A stretch of DNA of 64,000 nucleotides from Mucidula mucida (taxonomy: Eukaryota > Basidiomycota > Agaricomycetes > Agaricales > Physalacriaceae). Each line of letters opens with the position of its first letter. Within the stretch, counting starts at the first letter, position 1. The notes beneath the pieces are model-generated. The model was not told the DNA's origin and did no database searches. It worked only from the letters and a program-made list of their open reading frames with translations. The stretch is taken from the NCBI GenBank assembly GCA_015501055.1, contig JADNYV010000002.1, positions 1,178,001 through 1,242,000 of the forward strand, in the 5' to 3' direction. Positions 35,000 to 47,866 of this stretch are shown here, one piece after another. The position numbers were made by a program, and so were the translations under genes.

Positions 35000-37338
35000 T
35001 CAAAGAACAGTTGCACGTTTAGATTTGCTTCGAATACTTTTGCCAAATTTGTAAAACAGGAAAGGAATTGGTATCTGGTGGAAGTCAGCATTATTCTTTG
35101 AACAAGCACAGTGGAACTAGGAAAAATTCAGCCTGACAGTGACCGAAAGCTTCGCTGAAATGCAGAGATTCGGAAATGCGACTGTGACGCTCCTTATAAG
35201 GCAAGTAACATCACGCTTTGCCTGATTCTGCAGATTTCGGCGTAGCAGAATTTTTCCTAATTCCACTGTGAATTAGGACAGCTGCATACCATTGCCACTG
35301 AGACAAAGGCCAACAAGGAAGCGGCCCAGCCGTTTCCGAGGCCATGGTACATTTGAATATTGAACAGCGGCATGGCAGCACCTGCGCCTGACCGCACCAC
35401 CTATACGATGGTCAGCATGAGGCTGTCACAAGAGGAACAGTATACTAACAGTTTTTGCAGCCAATGCGGACGCAACATAGTCAGGAAACGCGTCAATGAT
35501 GTACGCATTAGCGCTGAAATAGATGACCACCATTCCGAATCCGAACGGTATGCCGGCGCTACAGGGACCAACCCAATTCCCGCCACCTGGTAAAACGGCA
35601 GGGGGGCTCGTCCAGCCAAAGATGAACAATGCGATTGGAACAAATGGCGCGCCAACGAGAGCTCCGACAAGTCGATCCTCTGGTTCTGCCATGCCACCTT
35701 TTGCTGCCGCGCGACGGAGATAGTCCTTCTCGAGCAGGGGTGTGATGAGCAGCGCTATACTCAAACCGATAAAAATCGAGCAGAACATGAGTCCAGTTAT
35801 GCCGTCGCTGTACCCGTAGTCTTCCCCAAATACAACCGGGAAGCTAAAGAAGAACGCATACTGTCGCCAGGTAAAATCAGTCAACGTTAAAGGTTCTGAA
35901 GAGAAGACTTACCAGAAGGCCATAGATCAGAGAAACGAACAAGGACATCAACAAGAGAATAGGCTCGGTAACGAGCATTTGGAACGGCCGGACAAGCGTA
36001 TCCGTCAGCATATCTGAGAAGCTTGGGGGAAATATTTCTTGCTCTGCAACAATGTCTTTCCGACCGGTGTCATGTCGAAGCTTTGCGGCTCGTTTCTTCA
36101 GAAGCACGGGTGCAAAAGTCTCCGGGATCGTCAAACATAAGAAAAATACGAGTCCGGCGAACATCATGTTGATCTGTAAACGATATCACTCTGAATGAAC
36201 TAGTGAGTATAACAATATTTTCGTACCCAAAGAATCCATCTCCACCCTAGAGCGTCACCAATAAAACCCTAGAAGACAATGAGCATTTACTGGGGATGAG
36301 AGGAGGTTGGACTCACGCCAACTAACGGTCCTAAAGCAGCACCCCCATAGGGAGCGGCGGCAAAAAGAGCAATGGCAAAACCTCGCTCGTTGTTATCCCA
36401 GATATCACTGATGGTACTTCCCGCGAGGGTAAGAGGGCCAGATGCGAATACGCCACAGAAGAAACGACATATGAGCAGGGTCTGAATGTTCGGAGCGACT
36501 GCGCAGGGTATACTAAAGACTAAAGTACCACTGAGTGAGATGCAGTCATATGGATCAAATGATTGACGTACTGATATATGCAAAGGTTGGGATAGACCAC
36601 AAAGGTTTTCGACCGTATTCTTCGGAAAGCGGGGAGATGATGAGAGGACCGACGCTGTACAACAGCTTTCAACTTGGCGATTATAATTCAACGTGAGTGA
36701 GTGCTTACCCGAACCCACAGACCATTAGTGAGACACTAAGAGCAGTAACAACTCTCCAACATGCAGATCATGTTCTATGCCAGAGAAATCGCCGGTTATG
36801 ACGGCACTTGAAAAGGCTACCGAGACCACGGCCAAAGCCGCCACAAGTGTGATATCTGTAAACACTGCATCAGTACAGGCACTGGCCATGGAATCCCAAC
36901 ACAAAACCGACGTACACCACCGCCAAGGACCTGACCAGTTTCTGGGATCTTCCGGGTCTCCTTCGAGCCATGTTACGAGGTAAAGGTCTTTGACAGAGAC
37001 TGCCTTTTCGGGGTCGGTGACGAGGTTGGGGAGACCCTCGTGTACAGGTCGAAGCGCCGAAATAAACTTGACGTATCCCTTCTTTGACACGCCACGGGCT
37101 TCATCGGTGAATGCGTGTGCAGGCCTACTAAGATCAGGACGTAAAGAATCGTGAGTTCTTGTGCGTTCAAGGATGAGCTGAAGGTCGGGTTCATGGACGG
37201 TAGATGTGGGGGTAACAGGCTCTAGTTTTTTGGTCAGCGTGAGCAAGTATAGGAGCAGAGCTGCATACGAGTATCTTCAGGTCTACGTTCGCCAGCAAGG
37301 AACGCAGAGTCTGGCGCATAATGAACGTGAGTGTTCAT
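35000..37338 (-). CDS. MFS transporter (drug:H+ antiporter type)
   Basis: Twelve-helix major facilitator of the fungal multidrug/polyamine (DHA1) group. The cytosolic N-terminus runs from [20 protein letters not shown] to the [14 protein letters not shown] motif that marks this group before helix 1. Also visible are PFRF-like pore residues, [19 protein letters not shown] (motif near helix 4), [19 protein letters not shown] and [11 protein letters not shown]. The last visible helix is interrupted after FVSVAM by a 215-nt intron (35075-35289). The final exon reads [19 protein letters not shown] and stops at 35000. That intron holds the 164-bp inverted-repeat element. Without recognising it, the protein would wrongly end SQWN inside the element. 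Substrate is unknown. Confidence 0.88.
35107..35270. mobile_element. MITE-like inverted-repeat element in the last MFS intron
   Basis: A 164-bp sequence is bounded by inverted repeats of 26 bp with 24 matches (35107-35132 against the reverse complement of 35245-35270). Each end begins CACAGTGGAA. It has no ORF of its own. CAGTGG-type ends recall hAT elements, but no convincing 8-bp target duplication is seen (flanking octamers match at 5 of 8). Removing 164 bp leaves a 51-nt intron, the normal size in this window, which supports insertion into a pre-existing intron. Superfamily is uncertain. Confidence 0.75.
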
Positions 37339-38029
37339 GATAATGGAAAGAGATTTGAGGATAGTGGAGAGATCATCTCTTCTTTATACAAAGGACTCGC
37401 GCCGTAGCCGCCGACTACCTTTCTTTCCGTAAAAGGATGGCCCATACTTTAAGAAGACTTCGGAACAACTTCAGCGTTGAGTGCACCAAAGAGGAAGTCG
37501 ATCAAGCCTACTCGGCCAAGAACGGCTACCATTCTCCCGGCCGACAGCGGAGGTGATGCGATCCGGTCCGCGGTATGCCACCCGATTGGTCGCCTTGTAG
37601 GATCGCCGTTATCTCCGACACGAGGGTTTACCCACAACCCCCATGAGTAGCAAGAATTTTGTCTGCCGGTAGATGCGCCGACTCGTTCTACATCCCGGGA
37701 CGTTTTGGGCATTGTGCAATGTCTGCCTTGTGTGACTGTGCAGTAATGCAATTTTCAGCACTCCAGTGCCGGTCATGCCGCGCGTGTGCATGTAGTACAA
37801 AGTTTGATTCTGAGACATACCCCGTCAACTCTCGAGAGGCCTCTACAAGAGCACTGGGAGTACCGTCTGAGACTCGAAAGCCTGTAGAAATTGAACAACG
37901 TCCCAATAGGAACATTTTAGGACTTGAGCCGCAAAAGCACATCAGCTCGTTAGCTAACGAGTGTAATCTGGATCTCGCAGGCCTGTATATCAATGATAAT
38001 GTAGATTAATATTCAACTTTTATATGCAC
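37339..38029. other. 691-bp region without a supported gene
   Basis: Lies between the MFS start (37338) and the PPR gene stop (38030). The first part should hold the MFS promoter. Minus-strand ORFs of about 100 codons (37449-37751 and 37688-37993) show no motif, signal peptide or membrane helix I recognise. It could hold a gene remnant or a fast-evolving small gene. Confidence 0.4.
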
Positions 38030-40835
38030 CTAGATATCCTGCTCGTCTTCCTCTCCTGACTCACTCGCGCTCTGGGCAACGAGGGGTTTTGCGCGGAAAG
38101 TTTCGTCTCGCCTCACACGCAAGGCCCACTCGTATGCTTTGCACACATATTTAATGTAGGCAATCCCGTCCATGTCTCCAATATGCACGAAACGATGATG
38201 CAACACGTCTAGATCGTTGAAGAGAAGCATCGGTGGTACGTGACTATCTGGTACTTCTACGATTGAGGACATCCGCACAAGCGGTCGTGCAGCGAAAAGA
38301 GACGTCCGCGTTGATCGCATTGCTGGCTTGGGGTCTTGCTGGCGTAGTGTGGCTGGGGGATATTTGGCGACGAAAGCCTTGACACGCTCGACCGCTTCAC
38401 GTTCATTCTTGGTGCTGTGAAAGGTGTTGATTAGCACCAAGGACAACAGAAAAGGGTAACGACGTACAGTGCAAGAAGTCGAATGAAAGCGGTATGCACT
38501 CGTTCAATCGTCCTTGCATTGACCACCTCTTTTCCAGAGGTCTCGTAACTCGAATACTCTGCAAACAGTTCTCTTGCGAAAGTCAGCGCATCCGCTCGGT
38601 CACGCTTGGGAGCCAATAAGCATCGCTCCAGCGCCTCCTTATACGAACGTGCGCTCTTTTCAACACCTGCCTTCTCAAAGACTGAGTTGAACAGCTGCTG
38701 CGCCGCTTTTATTGTCCCGTGTTTATAGTGGATAGCAAGATACGAGTTGACCAATCGTGTCGACATATCCACATTCCCGAAATTCAGGGATGGATCGAAC
38801 GGACCGTCACCGCGAGCTGTACGTTCCGTCATTGACCGGTGGAATAGAGTATCAACTTCGGCAAGGACCTCTCCACGACTTTGCGGTGCAATATGGGCGA
38901 AACTGATAGATTCTAAGGCTGGCGCGCGAGACTTCGCATCTGTTGCAGACGTGGAAGTAGAAGACGAGACAGGTTGATGGTCGTCCTTGGCAACATCGCT
39001 CAACGGCGCAAGTTCCCTCTTGAACGGCGGGTTGTAGGATGCATACGTATGGAACGCGTGCATCATCACCTCCTCGTTGATGCTTGTGTTTGGCGAGCGA
39101 TTCTCCATCATGAGATTGCTAATCTTCGCCAAAATCCACCGAGTCCTGTTCAGATCCCCAATACGTTTTGCACCCTCCAGCAGGGCGCAGAATGTCTGTT
39201 GATCTGGCACGTAGGTTGGAACGCCATTAGCATCCTTGTGAGACTCAATCATCTCCTTGGCTAGTCGGAATCCTTCATTTATGTATGTCTTCGATCCAGA
39301 ACGAGTGCACGCAAGAATGACAGCGTTGTATGTGGCTACAGTCGGCCGCATGTTGTGATCGACGGTCATTTCCGTCCACAGATCCAGAGCGCGCTCAGGC
39401 TCAGCGACTCGGGAGCTGAATGTCGGAGACGCACACGCGCGAATCATGAGAGTGTATAGGAATGGATCGGGGATGGGATGGGCAACATATCGCATGTGGG
39501 TGTACAAGTCCCACGCCTGTGCGTTTGCGATAGAGTCGCGCACCGAGAATAACGTAGTAATGACACTTGTATAGGTGTTCATAGCAGGTGGATTTGACTT
39601 GGCTTCGTACGCGTGCAGGACAGCCAGCGCTGATTCAGGGATTGTATTCGGGGTTGTTGCTCGAAGATAAGCTCGTACGTGAAGGTGCTGCTGACGGTCG
39701 GTAGCCGGGCCTGTATAACGCGTCTATCTTGGTAAACAATATGGAGCCATGGACGACACTAACCGGTCATGTAGGTATTGATGATTCTTTCCGTCTCCGC
39801 GATATTTGCATTGTTCGCGTGGTAGTAGATGACATCCGTGACAGCCTCCGCCGAGATAGGAACACCTGTGCGCTGCAAAAAATGAAGGACTGTAGGAAGG
39901 GTCAAAGCTGGATTAATCACCTTCATGAGGTCCAAACATTCTTCTGCGCCCTTTACGTCGTTACTATGGATCTAGGAATATTTAGCACTTTGAAAAACTG
40001 AAACGATTCGATACATACGGATATGCGAATCAGGGCTTGCCATTCTTCGATAGACATCACAACAACCGGTATAGATAATGCACTTGCTGAAGGCCTACGC
40101 GACTTAAAAAGGCTTCTACTTGGGCGAGCAAGATTCTGTGCGGTTGGGAATGGGTTGTAAAGTCGATGGTTGGGGAAGGCTGGGTCATGGTGGGAGTGTG
40201 GGCGCGCAAAGCGCGAATGAAAGGCGAATCTTCAACGTCAGATGCTGAGACAAGTTGTTCTTGTAGCCGATGGTATGCCGCATCGACCAAAATCGCGTCA
40301 TTCGCGAGCTGTTCGTCGAGCTCTTTAGTTGAAGCCTCCTGTTTTAGAGGACTTGGAGACGGCTCGTAGATGATATCTTGGTACAAAAGCTGTAACTCCT
40401 CCTCCGTGAACGTCGGTGGATCCATTGTTGCTTCCTGAAAAGGGTCAGGACGACTAAGACGAACAGAGAACGGCGTACCAATTTTGCTGCAACCTCTGTG
40501 AGCTTTTCGACGCGCTCCGCCAACTCAACTGGAAGCGGTCGGGATATTTCTTTTGACTGCTTGTCCTTCAGGGCCCGCACTTGCAGTCCGCCCAGAGGAC
40601 CTTTCCCTTTCCGCGTTTTCGGCAGAGGCTTTGCTTGTAGGTGTGGATATAATGTAACTCTGGAGGACACCGACTCGGACGCCAACGCCGCCTCTTGCAT
40701 CCTGTTAACGCTGGTAGATAATGTCCGTCGCGGCCATTGCGCACGCTGTTGACATATGAAGATATCCGTTCCAATAAGACCAGACCGATGGGAAAGACGT
40801 GTCAGCGTAAGGTCAAGCAACGCCGAAGGGAGCAT
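38030..40835 (-). CDS. Mitochondrial PPR-type protein
   Basis: From 40835 the N-terminus MLPSALLDLTLTRLSHRSGL continues RRTLSTSVNRM, a typical presequence. Further exons give an acidic region (FTEEELQLLYQDIIYEPSPS), SIEEWQALIRI, then helical-hairpin repeats: VKGAEECLDLMKVI, EAVTDVIYYHANNANIAETE, MNTYTSVITTLFSV, PFLYTLMIRACASP, RPTVATYNAVILACTRSGSK, PDQQTFCALLEGAKRIGDLN. These fit pentatricopeptide repeats of about 35 residues, a family that binds mitochondrial RNAs or the mitoribosome. The C-terminus ends ESGEEDEQDI at 38030. Near 40090 the frame shifts by one base without a possible intron (see findings). Which organelle transcript it serves cannot be told. Confidence 0.8.
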
Positions 40836-41046
40836 AAGCCTCTACAGTCGAGATGCAAAGGGAGCAATTCCTACTTTTGCATTTTCGGGTATTGCCGACT
40901 TTCAAGTGACTTTGTCAATGATTGGCAACTCCGTCTGAATCAAGGATTGAACTCATATCGTCCATTCACGAAAAACGTTCACTACTTGGTTTACAATTTT
41001 AGTGATACATTGTCCCTTTCGACTATTGGACTTCTTTTTGACTTGT
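40836..41046. other. Intergenic region PPR gene / GAD
   Basis: 211 bp between the PPR start and the stop of glutamate decarboxylase, both on the minus strand. AT-richer than the genes and with nothing recognisable. Confidence 0.4.
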
Positions 41047-43459
41047 TCAGCAGGGTTTCGCATATGTACCGGAGTATTCACGACCAGCACCTTTGCCCAT
41101 ACTACCTTGCTGATGCTCTGACTTGGTAAAAGCTGCACCGAGACTGTTAAGAGCATGCATAGGTGACGCCTTGTCCATGAGACCTTCCGTCACTTCAACC
41201 TATAATATGATCAGCATCACTGACACGAGTCAACAAACTGATCTCACTATATCAGCCAGAAGACGATCAACGAGCTGCATATTCATATCTTCAGATCTAA
41301 CAGTACCATGAAGATTGGGTGAGACATACCACTTCGGTGAAGCTCTCCCGAACGACCACACGGAGAATCTGAACGTCCTGTAAAGCGGGAGCCAACTCGT
41401 AATTGGGTACGATCCATCCTTTCGCGCGGAGCAAGGTTTGAATCCAGACTTGTTGAATTTCCGGATACTTGTCTTTGAACTCGTCCGAGAATCGGAACGA
41501 GACCACCGGAAGACCGGGAACGTAGTTCTACGAAGAGATCAACATACAACGGAGACCAACAATTATGGCATACTTCAACGTTGTCGTCCATACCAACAGT
41601 GGCTTGTTTGAGAGTCGAGCTAAGCCCTTCCGCGGGCCGATGAATGTCACTGAGAACAGAGTAGTACGTGCTCCGTTCTAGCGCTCGGCTCAGTAGACGA
41701 GCGTTTTTCAGATCGTTGAGAGCAATGGTCCTGTACCCTTCAAAACCGAGATGGATGAGGTTGAAGTATTGGGTAATGATGGGCGCCGCCGGCCGGGAGA
41801 AATTCAAAGAGAAGCTATCCACAGCGTCAAGTTAATACGATGATATGCTCGAAGCACATACCTGTATTCAACGGATCCCAGGTAGTGCAATTCAAAAATG
41901 AGGTCTTTGGGCAGGTGTTGTTTGTCGCGCCAAACGACCCAGCCAACTCCGACGTACGAAAGGCCGAACTTGTGTCCTCTGCAAGAGTTGGAGATTAGAA
42001 TGAGAAGAGTTAGTTGATAGAATGTCACGTACGAAGTATTAATAGACACTACGCGAGGAAGTTTGAAGTCCCAAGGCAAGTGAGGCTATTTAACAAGGTC
42101 AAATGTTTTTTTGTTGCAGGGTGCAAACAAAGCTTACGGTAGCGAAAGGCGCTACAAAACCTCCTGAAGCAGCATCCACTGAGTGATGTTTAGTAATATA
42201 ATACTCTACATGGCAGAGAATCCCACCGTGGATAGGAACGGCATTCCCGCTTTCCTGTTCGTACTTGTCCAACAGATCGGACATTTCTTTGACAGGCTCA
42301 TAATGCCCGGTGTAGGTACCTAGATCGTATGTGATGACAAGGTCCAGGTAGAGGCTAGGTACTCACTTCCCAAGATAACAAAAACCCCAATAGTGTTCTC
42401 GTCGACATACTCTATGGCTTTCTTTGGGTCAAGGCAATACTTGCTTTCGACAGAGACAGGCACGAGGCGGCATTCCACTTCAAAGTATCGTGCAAATTTT
42501 TCAAGAGCGACCTGAGCATTCGCGCCCATGATGATATTGGGACTATAGTCCAACGTCAACACAGAATTGATGACGAGTGATGACGACGCCACTTGCCCAG
42601 GTTCGTGAATACTCTTGCCAGCAGCCTTGCGCTTTTCTTGCCAAATGCGCTTCATAGCGAGTCCACCGAGTTGAATGGCTTCTGATGAACCTGTCGTCGC
42701 AGTCCCGATAGCTTGTTTGGCGGACGGCGCATGCCACATATCGGCCAGAATGGAGACACCTAGAAAAAGGTATCAGATGATTGAGGCAAGAGACGTTAAC
42801 CAGTGACTAGCATCGAGTATGGATGAGTTCTAACAGGTGATGGGTTAGGTCTGAAGTGTGCGTCTCTGAATGGAAGACATACGAGTTGCTGGATATTCAT
42901 CGGCGTCTAAAACAAAAAGGATAAATACAAATTTGGCGCGGAAATAACGTGGCGGACCTATGAGATTCTTGTTTTGATTCTCCGCCATGAGTTTGTCTGC
43001 TTGTGCAGGCATCCATGTATTAACGAAGGAGGCGAGGTTGAGAATAGGCGATCCATCTACCACGCGTCGACGCACGCACATCCGAAAGAGTACGTGCACT
43101 TACCCAATGCCAGTTCATCGTGGATGAGGTTATAGGCCGATTCGGCGTCCAAGCCCTAAGGAGGGTGAGGGTGTGGTTATCAAAGATTGAGCTGCACACC
43201 TTGGAGGCCAGATGGTATTTCGGGATGGGGTTCGTGCCATAGCGGGCTCCATATGAATGCTGTAGAGCGTTTGGATCAGACTGGGTCAAAGAATGGACGT
43301 TCTTTTTGTCCTAATGTAAGAAGATGAGTGCGATGCGGTACGATGTCGAGGACGATGAACTCACGTGGGCGTCAGCGACAAGGCGGTCAGGATTAATGTG
43401 CTATTAGGAATCATGTCAGACAGGTAAGGACAAGACTAGCGATCTACCTTGGACAACAT
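41047..43459 (-). CDS. Glutamate decarboxylase
   Basis: PLP enzyme making GABA from glutamate, the entry to the GABA shunt. Start at 43459, [16 protein letters not shown], then [37 protein letters not shown], the substrate region [31 protein letters not shown], and the PLP lysine in [18 protein letters not shown]. The C-terminal domain includes [10 protein letters not shown] and [13 protein letters not shown] and ends GTYAKPC. This is the GadA/GadB-like group by length and motifs. Many short introns. One (42760-42811) seems to use a GC donor, needed to keep [12 protein letters not shown] in frame. The tail is basic and could be regulatory, but I see no clear calmodulin site. Confidence 0.92.
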
Positions 43460-43923
43460 GGCGGAAAGAAAGAAGGAGGATTTTGGTAACAATGGCAGCC
43501 GAGACAGGCTTTTAATAGCGTGACGAACGCGAGGGTGGGTGTATATTTGGAGTCGGGTACGATGTCATGAGAGATAAGATGATATCATTCTAGGCCAAGT
43601 TTAGACGCCTGCAGGCAGCAGCGAATGGAGTCCTTTGACGCGTTGAATAGGTGCCCTGCAACAACTGTTGACCGTACGCATATAATTTAGAACTGTGACT
43701 CCCATCGATGCCGTCAGACTCCCAGAGTCGCAACGCCCGTCACGCCGCTGCAGAAATTAAATTTAGGAACAATAGGAAGACGCGCAGTAAGATGGATGCA
43801 TTGAGTAGAAACAGGCAGAAACCTGGCGTCGGAGGACTGCGAGAGGGTTGCAATCGGTTGTCGGCCCGATTCAGCCGAGCACGTAGGCGAGTCATAAACG
43901 TGATTGAATCTTTCCCAAATTGG
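43460..43923. promoter_or_regulatory. Divergent intergenic region GAD / ValRS
   Basis: 464 bp between the GAD start and the first presequence-type Met of ValRS. The ValRS frame stays open upstream to 43708, but that part reads as basic, repetitive sequence and is not supported as coding. No motif stands out. Confidence 0.4.
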
Positions 43924-46900
43924 ATGCTGGGCCGCTATCGATTTCTGCAACTTGTCCTTCCCCATCGCCGTCTGCTGTTCTCGTCGCCGTTCTCTGCGAT
44001 GTCTACACCCCCTACGCCAGTCGATGCTCCAAATACGAAGACTGCAGGTACTACCGTGACTTGCCCCCTGGCAGCCTGCTAACTGACTCGTCCATCAGCC
44101 AAAAAAGAGGCCAAACGTTTAGAAAAGGAAGCCAAATTAGCCGCAAAAGCCCTTAAGAATGCGGTGAAACCTGAATCAGAGAAGAAGGTCAAGGTAGAGA
44201 AAGAGAAGAAGGAAGAAGAGGCGCCATTTGTTAACACAACGCCGAAAGGCGAAAAGAAAGGCATACCACCAGTTATATTCCCCTTATATCGTTCTGACTG
44301 TGGTTAGATCTTTCTCAACCCATGGCTGCTGGATACAACCCCATTGCTGTCGAATCGGCTTGGTATGACTGGTGGCATGCCCAAGGATTCTTCGAACCCA
44401 AGTTGACCCCGGAAGGCAAACCCACCGAGGATATCTTCGTCGTTCCCGCACCACCGCCAAATGTCACAGGAAGCTTACACATCGGACATGCTTTAACAAC
44501 AGCTATCCAGGATTCTCTTGTTCGCTGGAATCGCATGCTCGGGAAAACAACCCTCTTCGTTCCCGGATTTGATCACGCTGGTATCTCCACCCAATCTGTC
44601 GTCGAAAAACGGTTATACAAGGAACATGGGCAGACCCGACATGACCTGGGGCGTGAAGTATTCGTAGAGCGCGTTATGGACTGGAAAAACGAGTCAGTCT
44701 CTGAATTTGAGTTCCAATCAATTCCTCTCATCTATGTTTCAGCTACCAGACCCGGATCACGGAGCAATTGTATCGACTTGGAGGCAGCTACGATTGGAGT
44801 CGCGTTGCGTTTACCATGAATGAGCAACTTTCAAAAGCGGTCATTGAAAACTTCTGTCGGCTCCACGAAGATGGCATTCTCTACCGCGCAAACCGTCTCG
44901 TCAACTGGTGTGTTCAATTGAACACGACGCTTTCCAACTTGGAGGTCGACCAGAAACAGCTAAGCGGACGAACGTTGCTGAACGTTTCGGGATACGATAT
45001 CAAGGAGAAATTTGAATTTGGTGTCATCACGTCGTTCGCCTATCCAGTGGAAGGTTCAGAAGAGAAGCTCATTGTGGCTACAACCCGACCGGAAACCATG
45101 TTGGGTGATACAGCCATCGCGGTACATCCTGACGACGCACGCTACAAACATCTCCCTGGAAAGTTTGCCGTGCATCCCTTTGTCAACCGACGAATTCCAA
45201 TCGTAGCGGACACCATGGTCGACATGGAGTTCGGAACTGGTGCTGTGAAGATTACTCCAGCACACGATCCCAACGATTACGAGGTCGGGGTGCGCCATAA
45301 GCTCGAATTCATCAATATCATGAACGACGACGGAACCTTCAATGCTAACGCTGGCGAAAAGTTCAAGGTATCTCAGACCTTGAAAATAATCCAAGGGGGA
45401 CATTGAAATCATCGATAGGGTATGAAACGTTTCCACGCTCGAGTAGCCGTGGTAAAAGCATTGCAAGAGGCCGGATTATACATTGAGACCAAGGACAATC
45501 CTATGCAGATTCCAATTTGCAGGTAAATGAGGCGTTGCAATATTACTTCGCCTTTCCCTGATTTCTTACCAGCAAATCCGGCGACATAATAGAACCGATT
45601 TTGAAGCCTCAGTGGTGGGTGAATTGCAAGCCTCTAGCTGAGGAAGCCATCAAGGTTCGTGTTCATACTAGATCTCAGTATTGCCCTTGACTCAAATGCC
45701 GGTTCCTTCATAGCGCACAAGAGCCGGTGAACTGCACATCGCTCCAAAGCAATCCGAAAACGAGTGGTATCGTTGGCTGGAGGGCATTCAAGACTGGTGC
45801 ATCTCGCGCCAACTATGGTGGGGTCACCGGTGTCCCGCATATTTCGTTCGAATCGAAGGCAAGGACCAAGATGTATGTCAGTCTTCTGTCTGCAAGCATA
45901 GCATCGACCTTGGCCTTTCTAGATGAATGATGGGAACCAATGGGTCGTCGGCCGTAGTTTGGAGGAGGCTACTGCGCGCGCTAAGGTTCTTGCTGCTGGG
46001 TCCTCCTTCACCCTCGAGCAAGATGAGGATGTTTTAGACACATGGTTCTCCTCCGGTCTATGGCCGTTCTCTATCATGGGCTGGCCAGACAAAGTGGGTG
46101 TCTTCTGGCCTGTTCGTCTCTCTCTCAACAACTCATTAGTCGCCCGATTTCGAACGCTTTTACCCAGCGTCTCTTCTTGAGACCGGATGGGATATCCTCT
46201 TCTTCTGGGTTGCGCGCATGGTTATGCTCGGTATTAAGCTGACGGGCAAAGTACCCTTCAAGGAGGTTTACTGTCATGCAATGATTCGTGACGCCCATGG
46301 AAGGAAAATGAGTAAATCCCTTGGCAATGTCATCGATCCTTTGGACGTTATAAGTGGTGTATCGCTCGAGGCCCTCCACCAGAAGCTGTATGAGGGGAAT
46401 CTCGATGAACGTGAGATTGTCAAGGCAAAGTCCGGTCAGAAGAAAGACTTTCCCAAGGGTATACCACAGTGTGGTACGGATGCGCTGAGATTTGCTCTTT
46501 GTGCGTATTCTGGAGGAGGTATGTTGTTGCAAAATATTGAGAACGCACGCCTCACCAACCTCCAGGTCGGGATATCAACCTCGAAATTCTTCGCGTGGAG
46601 GGCTACCGCAAGTTCTGCAATAAAATATTCAATGCAACCAAATTCGCGATGCTGAAACTGGATGAGACTTTTATTCCTGAACCATCCGCCAAGGTACGAG
46701 CTTGCTGGTCGATCGGCTTGGTTTTGATTAATCTTGGGACAGCCTACTGGCATGGAGAGCCTTGTGGAACGCTGGATTCTTCACAAGCTCAACATAGCCA
46801 CCACCGAGATCAACAACCATCTGGCGGAACGCAATTTTATGTCTGCTACTTCGGCCGCTTATAACTTCTGGTTATATGAACTGTGTGATGTGTATATTGC

Positions 46901-47866
46901 AAGTCTTTCATTTTCGCGCTTGACGAGTTTTGGTTGATGTTTCTGTAGGAGGTTATGAAACCCATGACTGATGAGGCCGCTCCTGAATCTGTTCGTCGGT
47001 CTGCGCAGCAAACGTTATACACATGTCTTGACCATGGTCTCCGACTTCTGCATCCATTTATGCCTTTCGTTACAGAGGAATTATGGCAGCGATTACCTCG
47101 CCGACCCAATGATGCGACACCCTCTATTATGGTCTCCGCATTCCCTGTGGCTGTAAGTGTTTACTCTCCCTACCAATCAATGTGCTCACCCCTTGTAGGA
47201 CAGCTCCCTTGTCTTCGACGAAGCGGACAAACAATTTGATCTCGTATTCTCTGTCCTTAGAGCTGGACGTTCTTTAGCGGCGTCCTACAATCTACAGAGC
47301 GACATACAACGTAAGCTGTTTTTATTAAACACTTGGCGCTCTCCTCATTCGTCCTTAGTGTTCGTCCTCACACAGAGCAGTGAAGAGACCGCACTATTAG
47401 AGTCACAATTATCCACTATAGTCGCCTTGACGAAGGGCGGCAAATCCGCTCAGGTCGTCAAGTCATCAAGTGATATACCAGCTGGCTGTGGAAGCAGTAC
47501 CGTCACTGCTTCCATCTCCATACACACACTTGTTCGGGTAAGCATTCTTCAAGTTGAGACTGTCCAAATGAATCAATCAATGTTGTGGTAGGGTCTCGTA
47601 AATCTTGATGTCGAGATCTCGAAATGCGACAAGAAGTTGGACATAGCACGATTGAGTTTGTCGAAGATCGAAAAGCTAATCTCGCATGCGGAGAGTGCGG
47701 GTAACGTCCCTGATGATGTTCGACTCGCCAATGAAGAAAAGGTGTGTGAACTTTTCGACAAGTAATAAGTTCAATCTGACTAGGCTTTCTCATTCAGAGG
47801 AAGACATTAGAAGCAGAAATTGCTACTTTAGAGTCTTCAAAGAGCATGTTCGCCGACCTGAAGTAA
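43924..47866 (+). CDS. VAS1: Valyl-tRNA synthetase, probably dual-targeted
   Basis: Class I aminoacyl-tRNA synthetase charging tRNA-Val. Two in-frame starts are credible: 43924 ([20 protein letters not shown], a presequence-like leader of 25 residues) and 43999 ([14 protein letters not shown], the cytosolic form). A Lys-rich region ([20 protein letters not shown]) precedes the core. Motifs: [15 protein letters not shown] (HIGH), editing domain [19 protein letters not shown]-type [39 protein letters not shown], and [11 protein letters not shown] (KMSKS). The anticodon-binding domain has [12 protein letters not shown] and the C-terminal coiled coil ends [12 protein letters not shown]. One intron (44261-44307) uses a GC donor to join KGEKK to DLSQPM. 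Baker's yeast makes both enzymes from one such gene by alternative starts. Confidence 0.92.

Noticed and set aside
35271..35300. MFS protein ending SQWN inside the inverted-repeat element
   Set aside because: A good GT donor and a downstream exon with [11 protein letters not shown] show the element is intronic.
37449..37993. Two minus-strand ORFs of about 100 codons as a small gene
   Set aside because: No conserved motif, no credible splice model and no start context.
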